From Gammaproteobacteria bacterium (GTDB taxonomy: Bacteria > Pseudomonadota > Gammaproteobacteria > Pseudomonadales > Azotimanducaceae): DNA of 14,462 nucleotides. Below, piece after piece: positions 1-8,818 of this stretch (the stretch's first letter is position 1; every line of letters begins with the position of its first letter). The position numbers and the translations under genes were made by a program. Where the stretch lies: NCBI GenBank assembly GCA_027295975.1, contig JAPUJX010000600.1, forward strand, positions 1 to 14,462, in the 5' to 3' direction. A model generated the notes under the pieces. That model ran no database searches and was not told the origin of the DNA. It saw nothing but the letters and a program-made list of their open reading frames with translations.

Positions 1-463
1 CGGCATCGATGACGGCCTGACCGACCGTCACGCCATCCACAGTACCTTTGTCGATAATGATCTGGTGAGTGTTGGGCGCAGGAACGACGGCAACCAGCTC
101 CGCTATCACCACCTCCGCCGATACCCGCGCCTGGCTACCCAGCAGTTCCCTCAGGCGCTCGTTTTCGGTCTTCAACGCCAGGTACTGCTGGGATATCTGA
201 GATAACTCCAGGATCTGGCGGTTGAGATCCGCATTCCTTGCGAGCATCAGGTTGCGGCTGGCAAACAGTTCGCCCGCAGCGCCGCCGAGAAAATAGGGTG
301 TCTCGGCGATGAATTGCAACGGACTCACCACGGTGCCGATCGTGGTGCGAACGGGTTCGAGAAAGCGGGTGGTTATTTCCAGCGTTATCAAGACAACGGA
401 AAGCAGGGCTAAGCCGGTGAGCAGATAACCCGCGCCCGATTCGCGAACAAACAGTGCCTTAAT
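1..463 (-). CDS. mreC: Rod shape-determining protein MreC (3' end outside window)
   Basis: MreC is a bitopic inner-membrane protein that links MreB filaments to the elongasome peptidoglycan synthases. The minus strand is open from position 463 to the window edge, giving 154 residues. It starts IKALFVRESG, followed by a hydrophobic segment (about residues 13-30), then a heptad-like stretch containing ELSQISQQYLALKTENERL, then the start of the beta domain (VVIAELVAVVP, IIIDKGTVDGVTVGQAVID). The first residues align with the E. coli MreC start (MKPIFSRGPSL, from memory), so initiation falls on an ATT codon at 463-461, nine bases after a GGGAG at 477-473. No ATG, GTG or TTG lies in frame between the upstream stop and the membrane segment. 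The other in-frame candidate is CTG at 514-512. Identity is secure; the start is inferred. It lies downstream of mreB and is probably cotranscribed with it. Confidence 0.9.
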   Translation of the reverse strand, partial: MKALFVRESGAGYLLTGLALLSVVLITLEITTRFLEPVRTTIGTVVSPLQFIAETPYFLGGAAGELFASRNLMLARNADLNRQILELSQISQQYLALKTENERLRELLGSQARVSAEVVIAELVAVVPAPNTHQIIIDKGTVDGVTVGQAVIDA

Positions 464-472
464 GGACTCGTA

Positions 473-477
473 CTCCC
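473..477 (-). promoter_or_regulatory. Shine-Dalgarno sequence of mreC
   Basis: On the minus strand GGGAG ends nine bases before the ATT at 463-461. It is the best ribosome-binding site close to the family-typical MreC N-terminus, and it is the main reason for choosing ATT over the CTG at 514-512. That CTG has GGCGGA directly next to it, which is too close for normal spacing. Confidence 0.5.
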
Positions 478-510
478 ATCGGCATCCGAAGATCCGGTGC
501 CCGCCTGGTA

Positions 511-1913
<1,403 letters not shown>

Positions 1914-2195
1914 ATGACGAACATCGACATTAATCACCTTTGCCGGTTAGCAAAACTCGCGTTGAATGATACCGAGCTCCGGGCGGTGCGCCGTGATCTC
2001 GATCGCATTATCGCCATGGTCGATCAGATGCAGGCAATGGATACCCACGGGGTGGAACCCCTTGCCCATCCCCTCGATGTCGAGCAACGGCTCCGTCCCG
2101 ATGAAATCACTGAAAAGGTCGATCGCGAACGTTACCAGGAAGGGGCCCCAACAACCCGGGACGGGTTGTACCTGGTACCGCGAGTCGTCGAATAA
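1914..2195 (+). CDS. gatC: Asp/Glu-tRNA amidotransferase subunit C
   Basis: GatC is the small scaffold subunit of GatCAB, wrapping the GatA-GatB interface in the complex that amidates mischarged Asp-tRNA(Asn) and Glu-tRNA(Gln). The 93-residue product has the family pattern throughout: a start resembling MTNIDINHLCRLAKLAL, then DLDRIIAMVDQMQAMDTHGV, EPLAHPL, QRLRPDEITE and the C-terminal GLYLVPRVVE. An ATG at 1857 in the same frame would add 19 residues not found in the family. The ATG at 1914 gives the standard N-terminus, although neither start has a strong Shine-Dalgarno sequence. It is the first gene of gatCAB and abuts gatA with no gap (TAA followed directly by ATG). Confidence 0.95.
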   Translation: MTNIDINHLCRLAKLALNDTELRAVRRDLDRIIAMVDQMQAMDTHGVEPLAHPLDVEQRLRPDEITEKVDRERYQEGAPTTRDGLYLVPRVVE

Positions 2196-3653
2196 ATGAA
2201 AGAGTTTGCCTCCATCGGCGAGCTCGCCCGGGGACTCCGACAAGGCGATTATTCAAGCGTCGAGCTCGTTCGCCACTACCTGGCGCGAATCAGCGCAAAT
2301 TCCACCCTCAACACTTTCATTACCATTAACGAGGACGAAGCCCTGATTGCCGCGGCAAGCGCAGATCGGGCGTTCGAACGTGGCGTGGCCGGGCCGCTCA
2401 CCGGCATTCCCCTCGCCCACAAGGATATTTTCTGCACTCAGGGCATCACAACCACTTGCGGCTCCCACATCCTCGAGAACTGGATCGCACCTTACGACGC
2501 CACCGTGGTTCATCGCCTGGCAGACGCCGGGACGGTGCTGCTCGGCAAAACCAACATGGACGAGTTCGCCATGGGTTCGTCCAACGAGAACAGCTACTTC
2601 GGCGCCGCGCTGAACCCATGGGACACATCCCGGGTGCCCGGGGGATCGTCCGGCGGGTCGGCGGCCGCCGTCGCCGCGGGTTTGATCCCCGTCGCCACCG
2701 GCACCGATACCGGTGGCAGCATTCGCCAGCCCGCCGCATTTTGCGGCGTAGCCGGAATCAAACCAACTTACGGTCGGGTTTCCCGCTACGGAATGGCGGC
2801 GTTTGCTTCCAGCCTCGACCAGGCGGGGGTGATCGGCCACGACGCAGAGGATCTGGCGATGGTGCTGAGCGTCATGAGCGGATTGGATCCGCGTGACTCA
2901 ACCAGCAGCGACCACGCCGATCCCTGGCTTGCCGGTATATTGGAAGACGGTCTTACCCCTGGCGGGGAAAAGTTGACGATTGGGCTCCCCGACGAATATT
3001 TCAAAGATCTCAACGAAGGCGCGGCTCTGTTGGAGGCGGCCGCGGGAGAATTCGAACGCGCCGGCTGCCGGCTGACCCGGATCTCACTGCCGCATACCGA
3101 TGCCGCCATCCCGGCTTATTACATCCTTGCCGGAGCAGAAGCCTCCACGAATCTGTCCCGTTATGACGGCGTACATTTCGGCTACCGCTGCGAGAACCCG
3201 ACATCCCTGGAAGACCTTTATCAGCGCTCACGCAGCGAGGGTTTCGGGACGGAAGTAAAGCGGCGCATCCTGACTGGAACTTACGCGTTGTCGGTGGGTT
3301 ATTTCGATGCCTACTACCTGAAAGCACAAAAACTGAGGCGTCTCATTCAACAGGATTTTCTGGCCGCGTTCGCAGCAGTGGATCTGATCCTGGCCCCGAC
3401 CACTCCCGGGGTCGCCTTCCACACCGGGGATCTCACCGACGATCCGGTTGCCATGTATCAGCAGGATATTTTTACCATTCCCGCAAGCCTCGCGGGTTTG
3501 CCCGCCCTCTCCGTGCCCTGCGGCTTCATTGCCGGATTACCCATAGGCATGCAGCTCATCGGACCGCATTTTGGCGAGCAAAAGTTGCTCGAAACCAGCG
3601 CCTTGTATCAGCGCCGCACCGATTGGCACCAACACCACCCCGAGGTGACCTGA
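2196..3653 (+). CDS. gatA: Asp/Glu-tRNA amidotransferase subunit A (amidase)
   Basis: GatA is the glutaminase subunit: it hydrolyses glutamine and sends ammonia through a channel to GatB. The 485 residues are the normal family length. The amidase-signature Ser-cisSer-Lys triad is visible: Lys76 in IPLAHKDIF, cis-Ser151 in [15 protein letters not shown] and nucleophile Ser175 in [10 protein letters not shown]. The 24-residue Ser-Ser spacing is that of the family. [17 protein letters not shown] and the C-terminal PALSVPCGF / [14 protein letters not shown] blocks are also typical. The start follows the gatC stop with no spacer and has only a weak GCGAG ahead, so translational coupling to gatC is likely. 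It is cytosolic. Together with GatB it suggests that this organism makes Gln-tRNA(Gln) and/or Asn-tRNA(Asn) by the indirect route. Confidence 0.97.
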   Translation: MKEFASIGELARGLRQGDYSSVELVRHYLARISANSTLNTFITINEDEALIAAASADRAFERGVAGPLTGIPLAHKDIFCTQGITTTCGSHILENWIAPYDATVVHRLADAGTVLLGKTNMDEFAMGSSNENSYFGAALNPWDTSRVPGGSSGGSAAAVAAGLIPVATGTDTGGSIRQPAAFCGVAGIKPTYGRVSRYGMAAFASSLDQAGVIGHDAEDLAMVLSVMSGLDPRDSTSSDHADPWLAGILEDGLTPGGEKLTIGLPDEYFKDLNEGAALLEAAAGEFERAGCRLTRISLPHTDAAIPAYYILAGAEASTNLSRYDGVHFGYRCENPTSLEDLYQRSRSEGFGTEVKRRILTGTYALSVGYFDAYYLKAQKLRRLIQQDFLAAFAAVDLILAPTTPGVAFHTGDLTDDPVAMYQQDIFTIPASLAGLPALSVPCGFIAGLPIGMQLIGPHFGEQKLLETSALYQRRTDWHQHHPEVT

Positions 3654-3654
3654 C

Positions 3655-5106
3655 ATGTCATGGGAAGCCGTGATCGGCCTCGAGGTCCACGTTCAGCTCG
3701 CAACAAAAAGCAAAATCTTCTCCGGCGCCAGTCCCGCCTTCGGTGGTGCCCCCAACTCCCAGGCCTGTCCGGTCGACATTGGACTTCCCGGCGTATTGCC
3801 CGTGTTGAATGCAGAGGCGGTTCGCATGGCCGTCAAGTTCGGGCTCGCCATCGACGCTGAAATCTATCCATACTCGATTTTCGACCGCAAAAACTATTTC
3901 TACCCCGACCTGCCCAAGGGTTATCAGATCAGTCAGTTTGCCCACCCCATCGTCGGTCCCGGAACCCTCGACATTCGGATGGAAAACGGCGACACCGTCG
4001 CCGTGGGGATAACCCGGGCACATCTGGAGGAAGACGCCGGGAAATCCCTGCATACTTCTTATCCGGGTATGACGGGCATCGACCTGAACCGCACGGGCAC
4101 CCCGCTGCTGGAGGTAGTTTCGGAGCCGGACATGCGCAGCCCGGCGCAAGCCGTAGCGTACTTCAGACAACTCCACAAACTGGTGCGTTACCTGGAGATT
4201 TGCGATGGCAATCTCGCCGAAGGCAGCATGCGTTGTGACGCAAACGTATCAGTACGGCCCCTGGGCAGTTCCGAACTGGGGGAACGCTCGGAAATCAAGA
4301 ACATCAATTCGTTCCGGTTCGTCGAAAAAGCGATCGCCTTCGAGATCGAGCGTCAGATAGACATCCTGGAATCCGGCGGCAAGGTGCGGCGCGACACCCG
4401 CCAGTATGATTCCGAACGAAACGAAACCCGTTCCATGAGAACCAAGGAGCTTTCCGACGACTACCGTTACTTCCCCGATCCCGATCTGCTTCCCGTGCAC
4501 CTGACCAGCGCGTATATCGCCGAAGTGAAAGCCTCTCTCCCGGAACTGCCGGAAGCGCGCCTGGCACGTTTCCGGACCGAGCTTGGACTGAATGACTACG
4601 ACGCCGCCTGGCTGACGAACGATCCCGTAATTGCCGATTATTTCGAGGCGGCGCTCTCGACGACGGGCGACGCCAAGTTGACCGCAAACTGGATCATGGG
4701 CGACGCGAGTGCCGCGTTGCACCGCGACGAACTCGAGTGGGGCGACTGCCCCGTACCTGCCGCCGAACTCGGACGGCTCATCGCGCGAATCAAAGACGAC
4801 ACCATCTCCAGCAAGCTCGCCAAGACGATTTTCGACGCGTTGTGGGTCGAGGAGGGAACGGTGGACGAAATCATCGATGTCCGCGGGTTGAGGCAATTGA
4901 GTGATTCGGCAGCGTTGCGCGGCATCGTCAAAAAAATACTGAATGAGAATCCCAGTCAGGTGGCTCAATACCAGACAGGCAAAAACAAGGTACTCGGCTT
5001 CTTCGTCGGCCAGGTGATGAAGGCCACGCAAGGCAGGGCCAACCCGGGGCAGGTGAACGAGCTACTTCTCGACTCGCTCAAAGAGGGCGCGACAGGGAAG
5101 GAGTAA
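3655..5106 (+). CDS. gatB: Asp/Glu-tRNA amidotransferase subunit B
   Basis: GatB binds the mischarged tRNA, phosphorylates the Asp or Glu side chain with ATP and transfers ammonia to it. The 483 residues are full length. Visible blocks are [20 protein letters not shown] near the start, the kinase-domain [64 protein letters not shown] and [13 protein letters not shown], plus [15 protein letters not shown] and a C-terminal helical YqeY-like tail (VVGQV-type [16 protein letters not shown]). The N-terminal zinc-site cysteines of many GatBs are mostly replaced here (FSGAS, then CPVD), as in other proteobacterial GatBs I recall. A GAGGTG at 3641-3646 inside the gatA end serves the ATG one base after the gatA stop. 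It is the last gene of gatCAB. Confidence 0.97.
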   Translation: MSWEAVIGLEVHVQLATKSKIFSGASPAFGGAPNSQACPVDIGLPGVLPVLNAEAVRMAVKFGLAIDAEIYPYSIFDRKNYFYPDLPKGYQISQFAHPIVGPGTLDIRMENGDTVAVGITRAHLEEDAGKSLHTSYPGMTGIDLNRTGTPLLEVVSEPDMRSPAQAVAYFRQLHKLVRYLEICDGNLAEGSMRCDANVSVRPLGSSELGERSEIKNINSFRFVEKAIAFEIERQIDILESGGKVRRDTRQYDSERNETRSMRTKELSDDYRYFPDPDLLPVHLTSAYIAEVKASLPELPEARLARFRTELGLNDYDAAWLTNDPVIADYFEAALSTTGDAKLTANWIMGDASAALHRDELEWGDCPVPAAELGRLIARIKDDTISSKLAKTIFDALWVEEGTVDEIIDVRGLRQLSDSAALRGIVKKILNENPSQVAQYQTGKNKVLGFFVGQVMKATQGRANPGQVNELLLDSLKEGATGKE

Positions 5107-5173
5107 GCGCCTAGTGCGATATTCTGGATTGCAGTATGCTTATCGGTCGAACAGGCCAATATCGAAATCAGCC

Positions 5174-5183
5174 GGAGGGGAGG
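5174..5183 (+). promoter_or_regulatory. Strong Shine-Dalgarno setting a TTG start
   Basis: The purine run GGAGGGGAGG is a near-ideal ribosome-binding site just upstream of the TTG at 5187. It favours that TTG over an in-frame ATG at 5136, which has no such site and would place this run inside the coding sequence. Confidence 0.8.
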
Positions 5184-5186
5184 CAC

Positions 5187-5603
5187 TTGAGCGAACAACC
5201 ATTACCCGTCGTCGACTATATGAAAATCCCGGATGATGGCGACCCATACCTCGAAGGCCACAAGTGTGGCGAATGTGACGCTATCTTCCTGGGTGAACGT
5301 AACATCTGCAGCAAGTGCGGAACGCGCGATCGGATGGGAACGATCAAGCTCTCCACGCAGGGAAGTTTGTATTCCTACGCCATCGTGCACCGCTCGTTTC
5401 CCGGCGTTGAGGTGCCTTATATCAGCGCCGTGGTGGATCTGGATGACGGCGCCACTCTCAAGGGTAACCTCATCAAAGTGGACCCGGATCCGGAGAAGAT
5501 CAATTTTGGAATGCCCGTCGAAGTGATTTTTGCTGACGCCCTGGGGCGCAAAGACCGCGATGGCAATTCCTATCTTTCCTACTTTTTTCAACCACGTGCA
5601 TAA
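5187..5603 (+). CDS. DUF35-family zinc-ribbon / OB-fold protein, thiolase partner
   Basis: The 138-residue product has the two parts of the DUF35 family: a rubredoxin-like zinc ribbon with cysteines 27, 30, 41 and 44 (KCGECDAIF, NICSKCG), then an OB-fold (about residues 50-135; SYAIVHRSFPGVEVPYISAV, FGMPVEVIF). Family members act as partner subunits of SCP-x-type thiolases or Ltp aldolases and of some HMG-CoA synthase-like enzymes, where the OB-fold is thought to help acyl-CoA binding. The thiolase gene follows 28 bases later on the same strand, so the two probably form one complex. The TTG start is chosen because of the strong purine run at 5174-5183; an ATG at 5136 would add 17 residues. 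The substrate cannot be told from sequence. Confidence 0.9.
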   Translation: MSEQPLPVVDYMKIPDDGDPYLEGHKCGECDAIFLGERNICSKCGTRDRMGTIKLSTQGSLYSYAIVHRSFPGVEVPYISAVVDLDDGATLKGNLIKVDPDPEKINFGMPVEVIFADALGRKDRDGNSYLSYFFQPRA

Positions 5604-5631
5604 CCCACTTACCTGACAAAGGAGAGTCCAC

Positions 5632-6774
5632 ATGACAGACGCATATGTAGTTGGTGTCGATATGATCAAATTCGGGCGCTTCCCCGAAAAAACCGTCCCG
5701 CAAATCGGCTCGGAAGCCATAATGATGGCCCTCGACGACTGCGGAATGACCATCCACGATATACAGGCCCTTTACAGCGGCAACCTCGGTCAGGCCAGCG
5801 GCATGGTGGGTCAACGTATCCTGCATGAAATCGGCCAGACGGGAATCCCCGTCATCAACGTCTCCAATGCCTGCGCGACGGGGGCAACAGCCTTTCGCGA
5901 AGCCTGGGCGTCGATCAAAGCCGGCCTGTACGACTGTGTGCTCGCCGTCGGAGTGGAGCAGATGGGTAGAGGCTTGCTCGGCGGCGCGGGCGGCGGGACG
6001 GGTATCTCCAAGGAAGGATTGCTCGGTTCCGGAACCATGCCCGCGGTATTCGCGGAAGCCGGTATGGAGCATTCCAACAAGTATGGCACTACCTTTGAGC
6101 AGTTTGCCAAGGTCTCGGTCAAGAACCACCATCACTCGACGATGAATTCCAAGGCGATGTATCAGATCGAAACGCCCCTGGAAACGGTAATGAACGCCGA
6201 AATGATCTCCTATCCCAACACCAAGCTCATGTGTTCGGTGAACGTCGACGGTTCCGCCGCCGCGGTGATCTGCTCGGAGAAAAAAACCAGGGAACTCGGG
6301 CTCATGGGCCGAGCCATCAAGGTCCGTGCGTCAATTCTGGCATCAGACCCCTGGCAGGAACGCGATCTGGTGATGCCGGACGTGAACAGCTGCACCCGCA
6401 AGGCGGCGAAAGAAGCCTATGAGATGGCGGGATTGGGTGCCGAAGACATCGATCTAATCGAGCTGCACGACTGTTTCGCAACCGCGGAGATACTCCACTA
6501 CGACAATCTGGGTTTGTGCGAAGACGGTGGCGCCGGCCGATTGATCGACGACGGTGATGTGGCCCTCGGCGGCCGTATTCCGGTAAACGTATCGGGGGGC
6601 CTGCTCTCCAAAGGCCATCCATTGGGAGCAACCGGCATCGCGAATATCTACGAGGTATCAACGCATCTGCGCGGCGAAGCGGGAGCGCGCCAGGTGGAAG
6701 GGGCGCGTATCGGTCTCACTCATGTGATCGGTCTTGGCAGCGCTTGCGGCATACACATCCTGGAAAAAGCCTAG
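5632..6774 (+). CDS. SCP-x-type thiolase (acetyl-CoA acetyltransferase family)
   Basis: The 380-residue protein is a thiolase of the SCP-x/lipid-transfer branch, without the C-terminal SCP2 domain found in animal SCP-x. The N-terminal nucleophile is Cys81 in NVSNACATGATAF. Other active-site blocks are ELHDCFATAE (His279), SGGLLSKGHPLGATG (His329) and the C-terminal LGSACGIHIL (Cys372). With both cysteines and the GHP histidine present it should be catalytically competent as a thiolase, cleaving 3-oxoacyl-CoA or condensing acyl-CoAs. Some relatives with a DUF35 partner are retro-aldolases in sterol side-chain degradation, but the retained cysteines argue for thiolysis. AAGGAGAG before the ATG is a strong ribosome-binding site. 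It probably forms an operon with the DUF35 gene. No other beta-oxidation gene is nearby. Confidence 0.93.
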   Translation: MTDAYVVGVDMIKFGRFPEKTVPQIGSEAIMMALDDCGMTIHDIQALYSGNLGQASGMVGQRILHEIGQTGIPVINVSNACATGATAFREAWASIKAGLYDCVLAVGVEQMGRGLLGGAGGGTGISKEGLLGSGTMPAVFAEAGMEHSNKYGTTFEQFAKVSVKNHHHSTMNSKAMYQIETPLETVMNAEMISYPNTKLMCSVNVDGSAAAVICSEKKTRELGLMGRAIKVRASILASDPWQERDLVMPDVNSCTRKAAKEAYEMAGLGAEDIDLIELHDCFATAEILHYDNLGLCEDGGAGRLIDDGDVALGGRIPVNVSGGLLSKGHPLGATGIANIYEVSTHLRGEAGARQVEGARIGLTHVIGLGSACGIHILEKA

Positions 6775-6778
6775 CCGA

Positions 6779-6793
6779 CCGTCTTGCAGACGG
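6779..6793 (+). repeat. Hairpin 1 after the thiolase gene
   Basis: A perfect inverted repeat CCGTCT-TGC-AGACGG begins four bases after the thiolase stop. It has a 6-bp stem and a 3-base loop and is not followed by a T run. Confidence 0.75.
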
Positions 6794-6806
6794 GACGGAA
6801 ACCGTG

Positions 6807-6824
6807 ATGGGCATGGACGCCCAT
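6807..6824 (+). repeat. Hairpin 2 after the thiolase gene
   Basis: A perfect inverted repeat ATGGGC-ATGGAC-GCCCAT with a 6-bp stem and a 6-base loop. It lies between hairpins 1 and 3 and has no T run. Confidence 0.75.
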
Positions 6825-6828
6825 TCGC

Positions 6829-6854
6829 GGGCACCGGCTTCGACACCGGTGCCC
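6829..6854 (+). terminator. Hairpin 3, strong GC-rich stem, terminator-like
   Basis: A perfect 9-bp stem GGGCACCGG / CCGGTGCCC with an 8-base loop (CTTCGACA). It is followed by TAGTGTTGTG rather than a run of T, so it is not a classic intrinsic terminator. It could still end transcription weakly, protect the 3' end of the thiolase mRNA, or reduce translation of the next gene, whose start is only 25 bases away. Confidence 0.5.
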
Positions 6855-6879
6855 TAGTGTTGTGTCCGGCCCAACAGCA

Positions 6880-7365
6880 ATGAAAATCGGCGTCGTCAGC
6901 GACACCCACAACAACCTCAAGAACGTAAACCGCATCGTCGAGCTGTTCAACGAAGCCGGGGTCGAGCGCGTCATTCACACGGGCGACATCACCCAGGCAA
7001 AAACCCTGGATGTGTTTGCGCATCTCACCGCCCCTCTGTGGGGAGTGTTCGGAAACAACGACAGCGAACGTGAGAGTCTCGAAGCGGCGGCAATCGAACA
7101 CGGCTTCGCCTTTCAGGATCCACCTCTCGAGCTGCATTGGTTTGAGCGTAACATTGTCGTGGTACACGATCCGTTGGAGTTCGATGGCGCGTTGCGTGGC
7201 GATCACTCCCTGGCAATACACGGCCACACCCACCTTTACCGGTACGAAACTCGAAACGGCCAGGTGATGTTCAATCCGGGCGAATGCGCGGGGCATCTGC
7301 AGGGGTTCAACGCCGTCGGGGTGCTGGACCTCGCTGACCTCAGCGCTCGGCTGTTACGGTTTTAG
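6880..7365 (+). CDS. YfcE/MJ0936-type metallophosphoesterase
   Basis: A 161-residue calcineurin-like phosphoesterase. All metal-binding motifs of the small YfcE-type subfamily are present: SDTH (Asp8, His10), HTGD (Asp36), GNND (Asn59-Asp61), VVHD (His96) and GHTH (His116, His118). Relatives hydrolyse model phosphodiesters with Mn2+ or similar metals, but physiological substrates are mostly unknown. The protein is soluble and cytosolic, with no signal peptide. The start at 6880 gives MKIGVVSDTH, the usual N-terminus; a GTG at 6862 would add six residues and neither site has a clear Shine-Dalgarno sequence. It follows the three-hairpin gap after the thiolase gene, so it may be only weakly linked to that unit. 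It is convergent with the DUF1499 gene. Confidence 0.88.
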   Translation: MKIGVVSDTHNNLKNVNRIVELFNEAGVERVIHTGDITQAKTLDVFAHLTAPLWGVFGNNDSERESLEAAAIEHGFAFQDPPLELHWFERNIVVVHDPLEFDGALRGDHSLAIHGHTHLYRYETRNGQVMFNPGECAGHLQGFNAVGVLDLADLSARLLRF

Positions 7366-7371
7366 AAAGAT

Positions 7372-7413
7372 CCTTGGCACCCGGAGTTTATGAATGCTCC
7401 TGCCGGCACAAGG
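7372..7413. terminator. Possible bidirectional terminator between convergent genes
   Basis: Between the phosphoesterase stop and the DUF1499 stop there is an imperfect nested inverted repeat: outer CCTTG (7372-7376) with CAAGG (7409-7413), inner GGAG (7383-7386) with CTCC (7397-7400), and a 10-base loop. There is no clear T run on either side, so termination is inferred mainly from its position between convergent genes. Confidence 0.3.
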
Positions 7414-7418
7414 TCCGT

Positions 7419-8165
7419 CTAATTCGAGGCAAACCCGTCCAGAAACTCTCCGATCCGGCGGGCATTCACACCGAGGTCGCTCATGCCCACCCGGGAGACG
7501 CTGCGCACATCTATGATCGAACCTCCACTGCGCGGCCGTATCCGCACGACCATGTCGTCCTTGAAGCCAAACCAGAAGGTGGTAGCCGTGGCTTCGATCA
7601 TCCCTTGTTGGGGGGCTTCGTTGACGAGTTCCAGACCCATGGTCTGCAACACCCCTACGGCATGGGCGAAGCTTTCCGTCGGGGTACGATCGGTTTCGAG
7701 GGATTTGACCCACGGATAAGCCTGCTGCTGCAGCGGTGCGATTTTGTCAGCCGCATAATCCAGCGAATTTGCACGTTCACCACGGATGGCCACAACCGCA
7801 TCAAACTGGGGAGGATCGTCTACGTCGGTGGATATGTTGTGAATCGGGGGCACGGCGGCACCGGAGAGCTGCAAACCCATCGTCACGAGAATAAGCGCGC
7901 TAACCGCCATGCCGACATAGATGCCTGGTTTATCGCGGGACCGACCCCGTTTGTGGGCGGCAATCAACGCGATAATACCGGCTACCACACCAATGGCGGC
8001 GATGATCGAGCCAATGAGCAGGAACCCGAAACCCAGGGTGAATCCCCACAAACCAAAACGCGCCCCCAGGGCGCCAATAGGTAGCAGCGCGGCTCCAGCG
8101 AGGGATCCGTAGAGAATCAACTTCGACCACATGGATCTGACCGGATCTCCCAGCACTTCTCCCAT
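7419..8165 (-). CDS. DUF1499 membrane protein
   Basis: A 248-residue protein with about three N-terminal membrane segments (near LYGSLAGAALLPIGALG, LLIGSIIAAIGVVAGIIALI and IYVGMAVSALILVTMGLQL), then a soluble DUF1499 domain. That domain is recognisable by YPWVKSLETDRTP, FWFGFKDDMVVRIRP and the characteristic SGGSIIDVRSVSRVGMSDLG, ending NARRIGEFL. The biochemical role of DUF1499 is not known. The frame is open upstream to 8237. The ATG at 8165 was chosen because a G-rich run lies shortly upstream and the longer version has no family support; an ATG at 8132 directly before the first membrane segment is also possible. It probably follows the small gene at 8335-8613 on the same strand, with a gap of about 170 bases. 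Confidence 0.85.
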   Translation of the reverse strand: MGEVLGDPVRSMWSKLILYGSLAGAALLPIGALGARFGLWGFTLGFGFLLIGSIIAAIGVVAGIIALIAAHKRGRSRDKPGIYVGMAVSALILVTMGLQLSGAAVPPIHNISTDVDDPPQFDAVVAIRGERANSLDYAADKIAPLQQQAYPWVKSLETDRTPTESFAHAVGVLQTMGLELVNEAPQQGMIEATATTFWFGFKDDMVVRIRPRSGGSIIDVRSVSRVGMSDLGVNARRIGEFLDGFASN

Positions 8166-8334
8166 CTTCGATGTCCCCCATCTCAGATTATCAACGGCCG
8201 CAGCATAAGCGGGGGGCTGGTGGAGTTGCAAGCACACTCAAGGCAAGTCGCTTGACCTGCGGAAGGTTGCGGGAATGGCTACTAAGAAGGGTTACCGAGC
8301 CGAGGTGGCCGAAGCTCGAACTGGTTCGGGGCCG

Positions 8335-8613
8335 CTACCGGACAGACTGGGTCTCCAGAGGTTCTTCCATGGGAAGAATTTCCAGCGTGAACTCCTGGTT
8401 GTCTGTGAACGATTCGCGGGACTTCTGGAATCGCCACAACATTTTTTTCTCGAGGGCGTAACGTGCCATTTCCTGCAGCGCTATCTCCCTGCGGGCAAAC
8501 GGACCCTGATCTCCTTCGCGGGCACCAAAATACCAGGCACCATTCAAATTGAAGATCCGGGTTCCCGAACGGAAGTAGCTCCGGTTTCTGGCTGATGAAT
8601 CAGGTCTTTGCAT
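8335..8613 (-). CDS. Small DUF6316-like protein
   Basis: The product is 92 residues, has no signal peptide or membrane segment and is rich in charged residues. The central block FRSGTRIFNLNGAWYFGARE, followed by GPFARREIALQEMARYAL, resembles the small DUF6316 proteins of gammaproteobacteria as I remember them (arginine-rich start, NG-WYF, REG, GPF). No biochemical function is known to me. AAAGAGAAGAGAC before the ATG is a reasonable ribosome-binding site. It is divergent from the glycyl-tRNA synthetase gene, sharing about 205 bases of upstream DNA. The assignment rests on memory of the motif and should be confirmed by a profile search. Confidence 0.65.
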   Translation of the reverse strand: MQRPDSSARNRSYFRSGTRIFNLNGAWYFGAREGDQGPFARREIALQEMARYALEKKMLWRFQKSRESFTDNQEFTLEILPMEEPLETQSVR

Positions 8614-8776
8614 GTCTCTTCTCTTTGTCCCTTTCAGAACTTACTACCTACTTTGTGCGGTCCTATTTCAACAGATGGGCAACCGGTAATCCGACCTGTC
8701 TTGTGTGCCGCCTGTATACCGATTGTGAGGAATGTGGGCCGGTTCTTTACAAACAGACGTTTGCCTTGCGATTCGG

Positions 8777-8782
8777 TATAGT
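8777..8782 (+). promoter_or_regulatory. Possible -10 element upstream of glyRS
   Basis: TATAGT followed by CCGGCGCCC resembles a sigma-70 -10 box and initiation region 37 bases before the GTG start. No good -35 hexamer stands at 16-18 bases, so this is a weak call. The 205-base region 8614-8818 must also hold the promoter of the divergent small gene, and nothing else was recognised in it. Confidence 0.3.
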
Positions 8783-8818
8783 CCGGCGCCCACAAACCGG
8801 CAGTAGAGAGACTTTCCA

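Noticed and set aside
4249..5031. Long minus-strand open frame inside gatB
   Set aside because: Antisense to a fully conserved gatB; no promoter, ribosome-binding site or family motif.
8275..8345. tRNA-like stretch (GGTGGCCGAAG and GGTTCGGGG)
   Set aside because: It hints at tRNA(Ser)-type arms, but no acceptor stem pairs and no cloverleaf can be closed; only a short CGAAC-TG-GTTCG palindrome remains.
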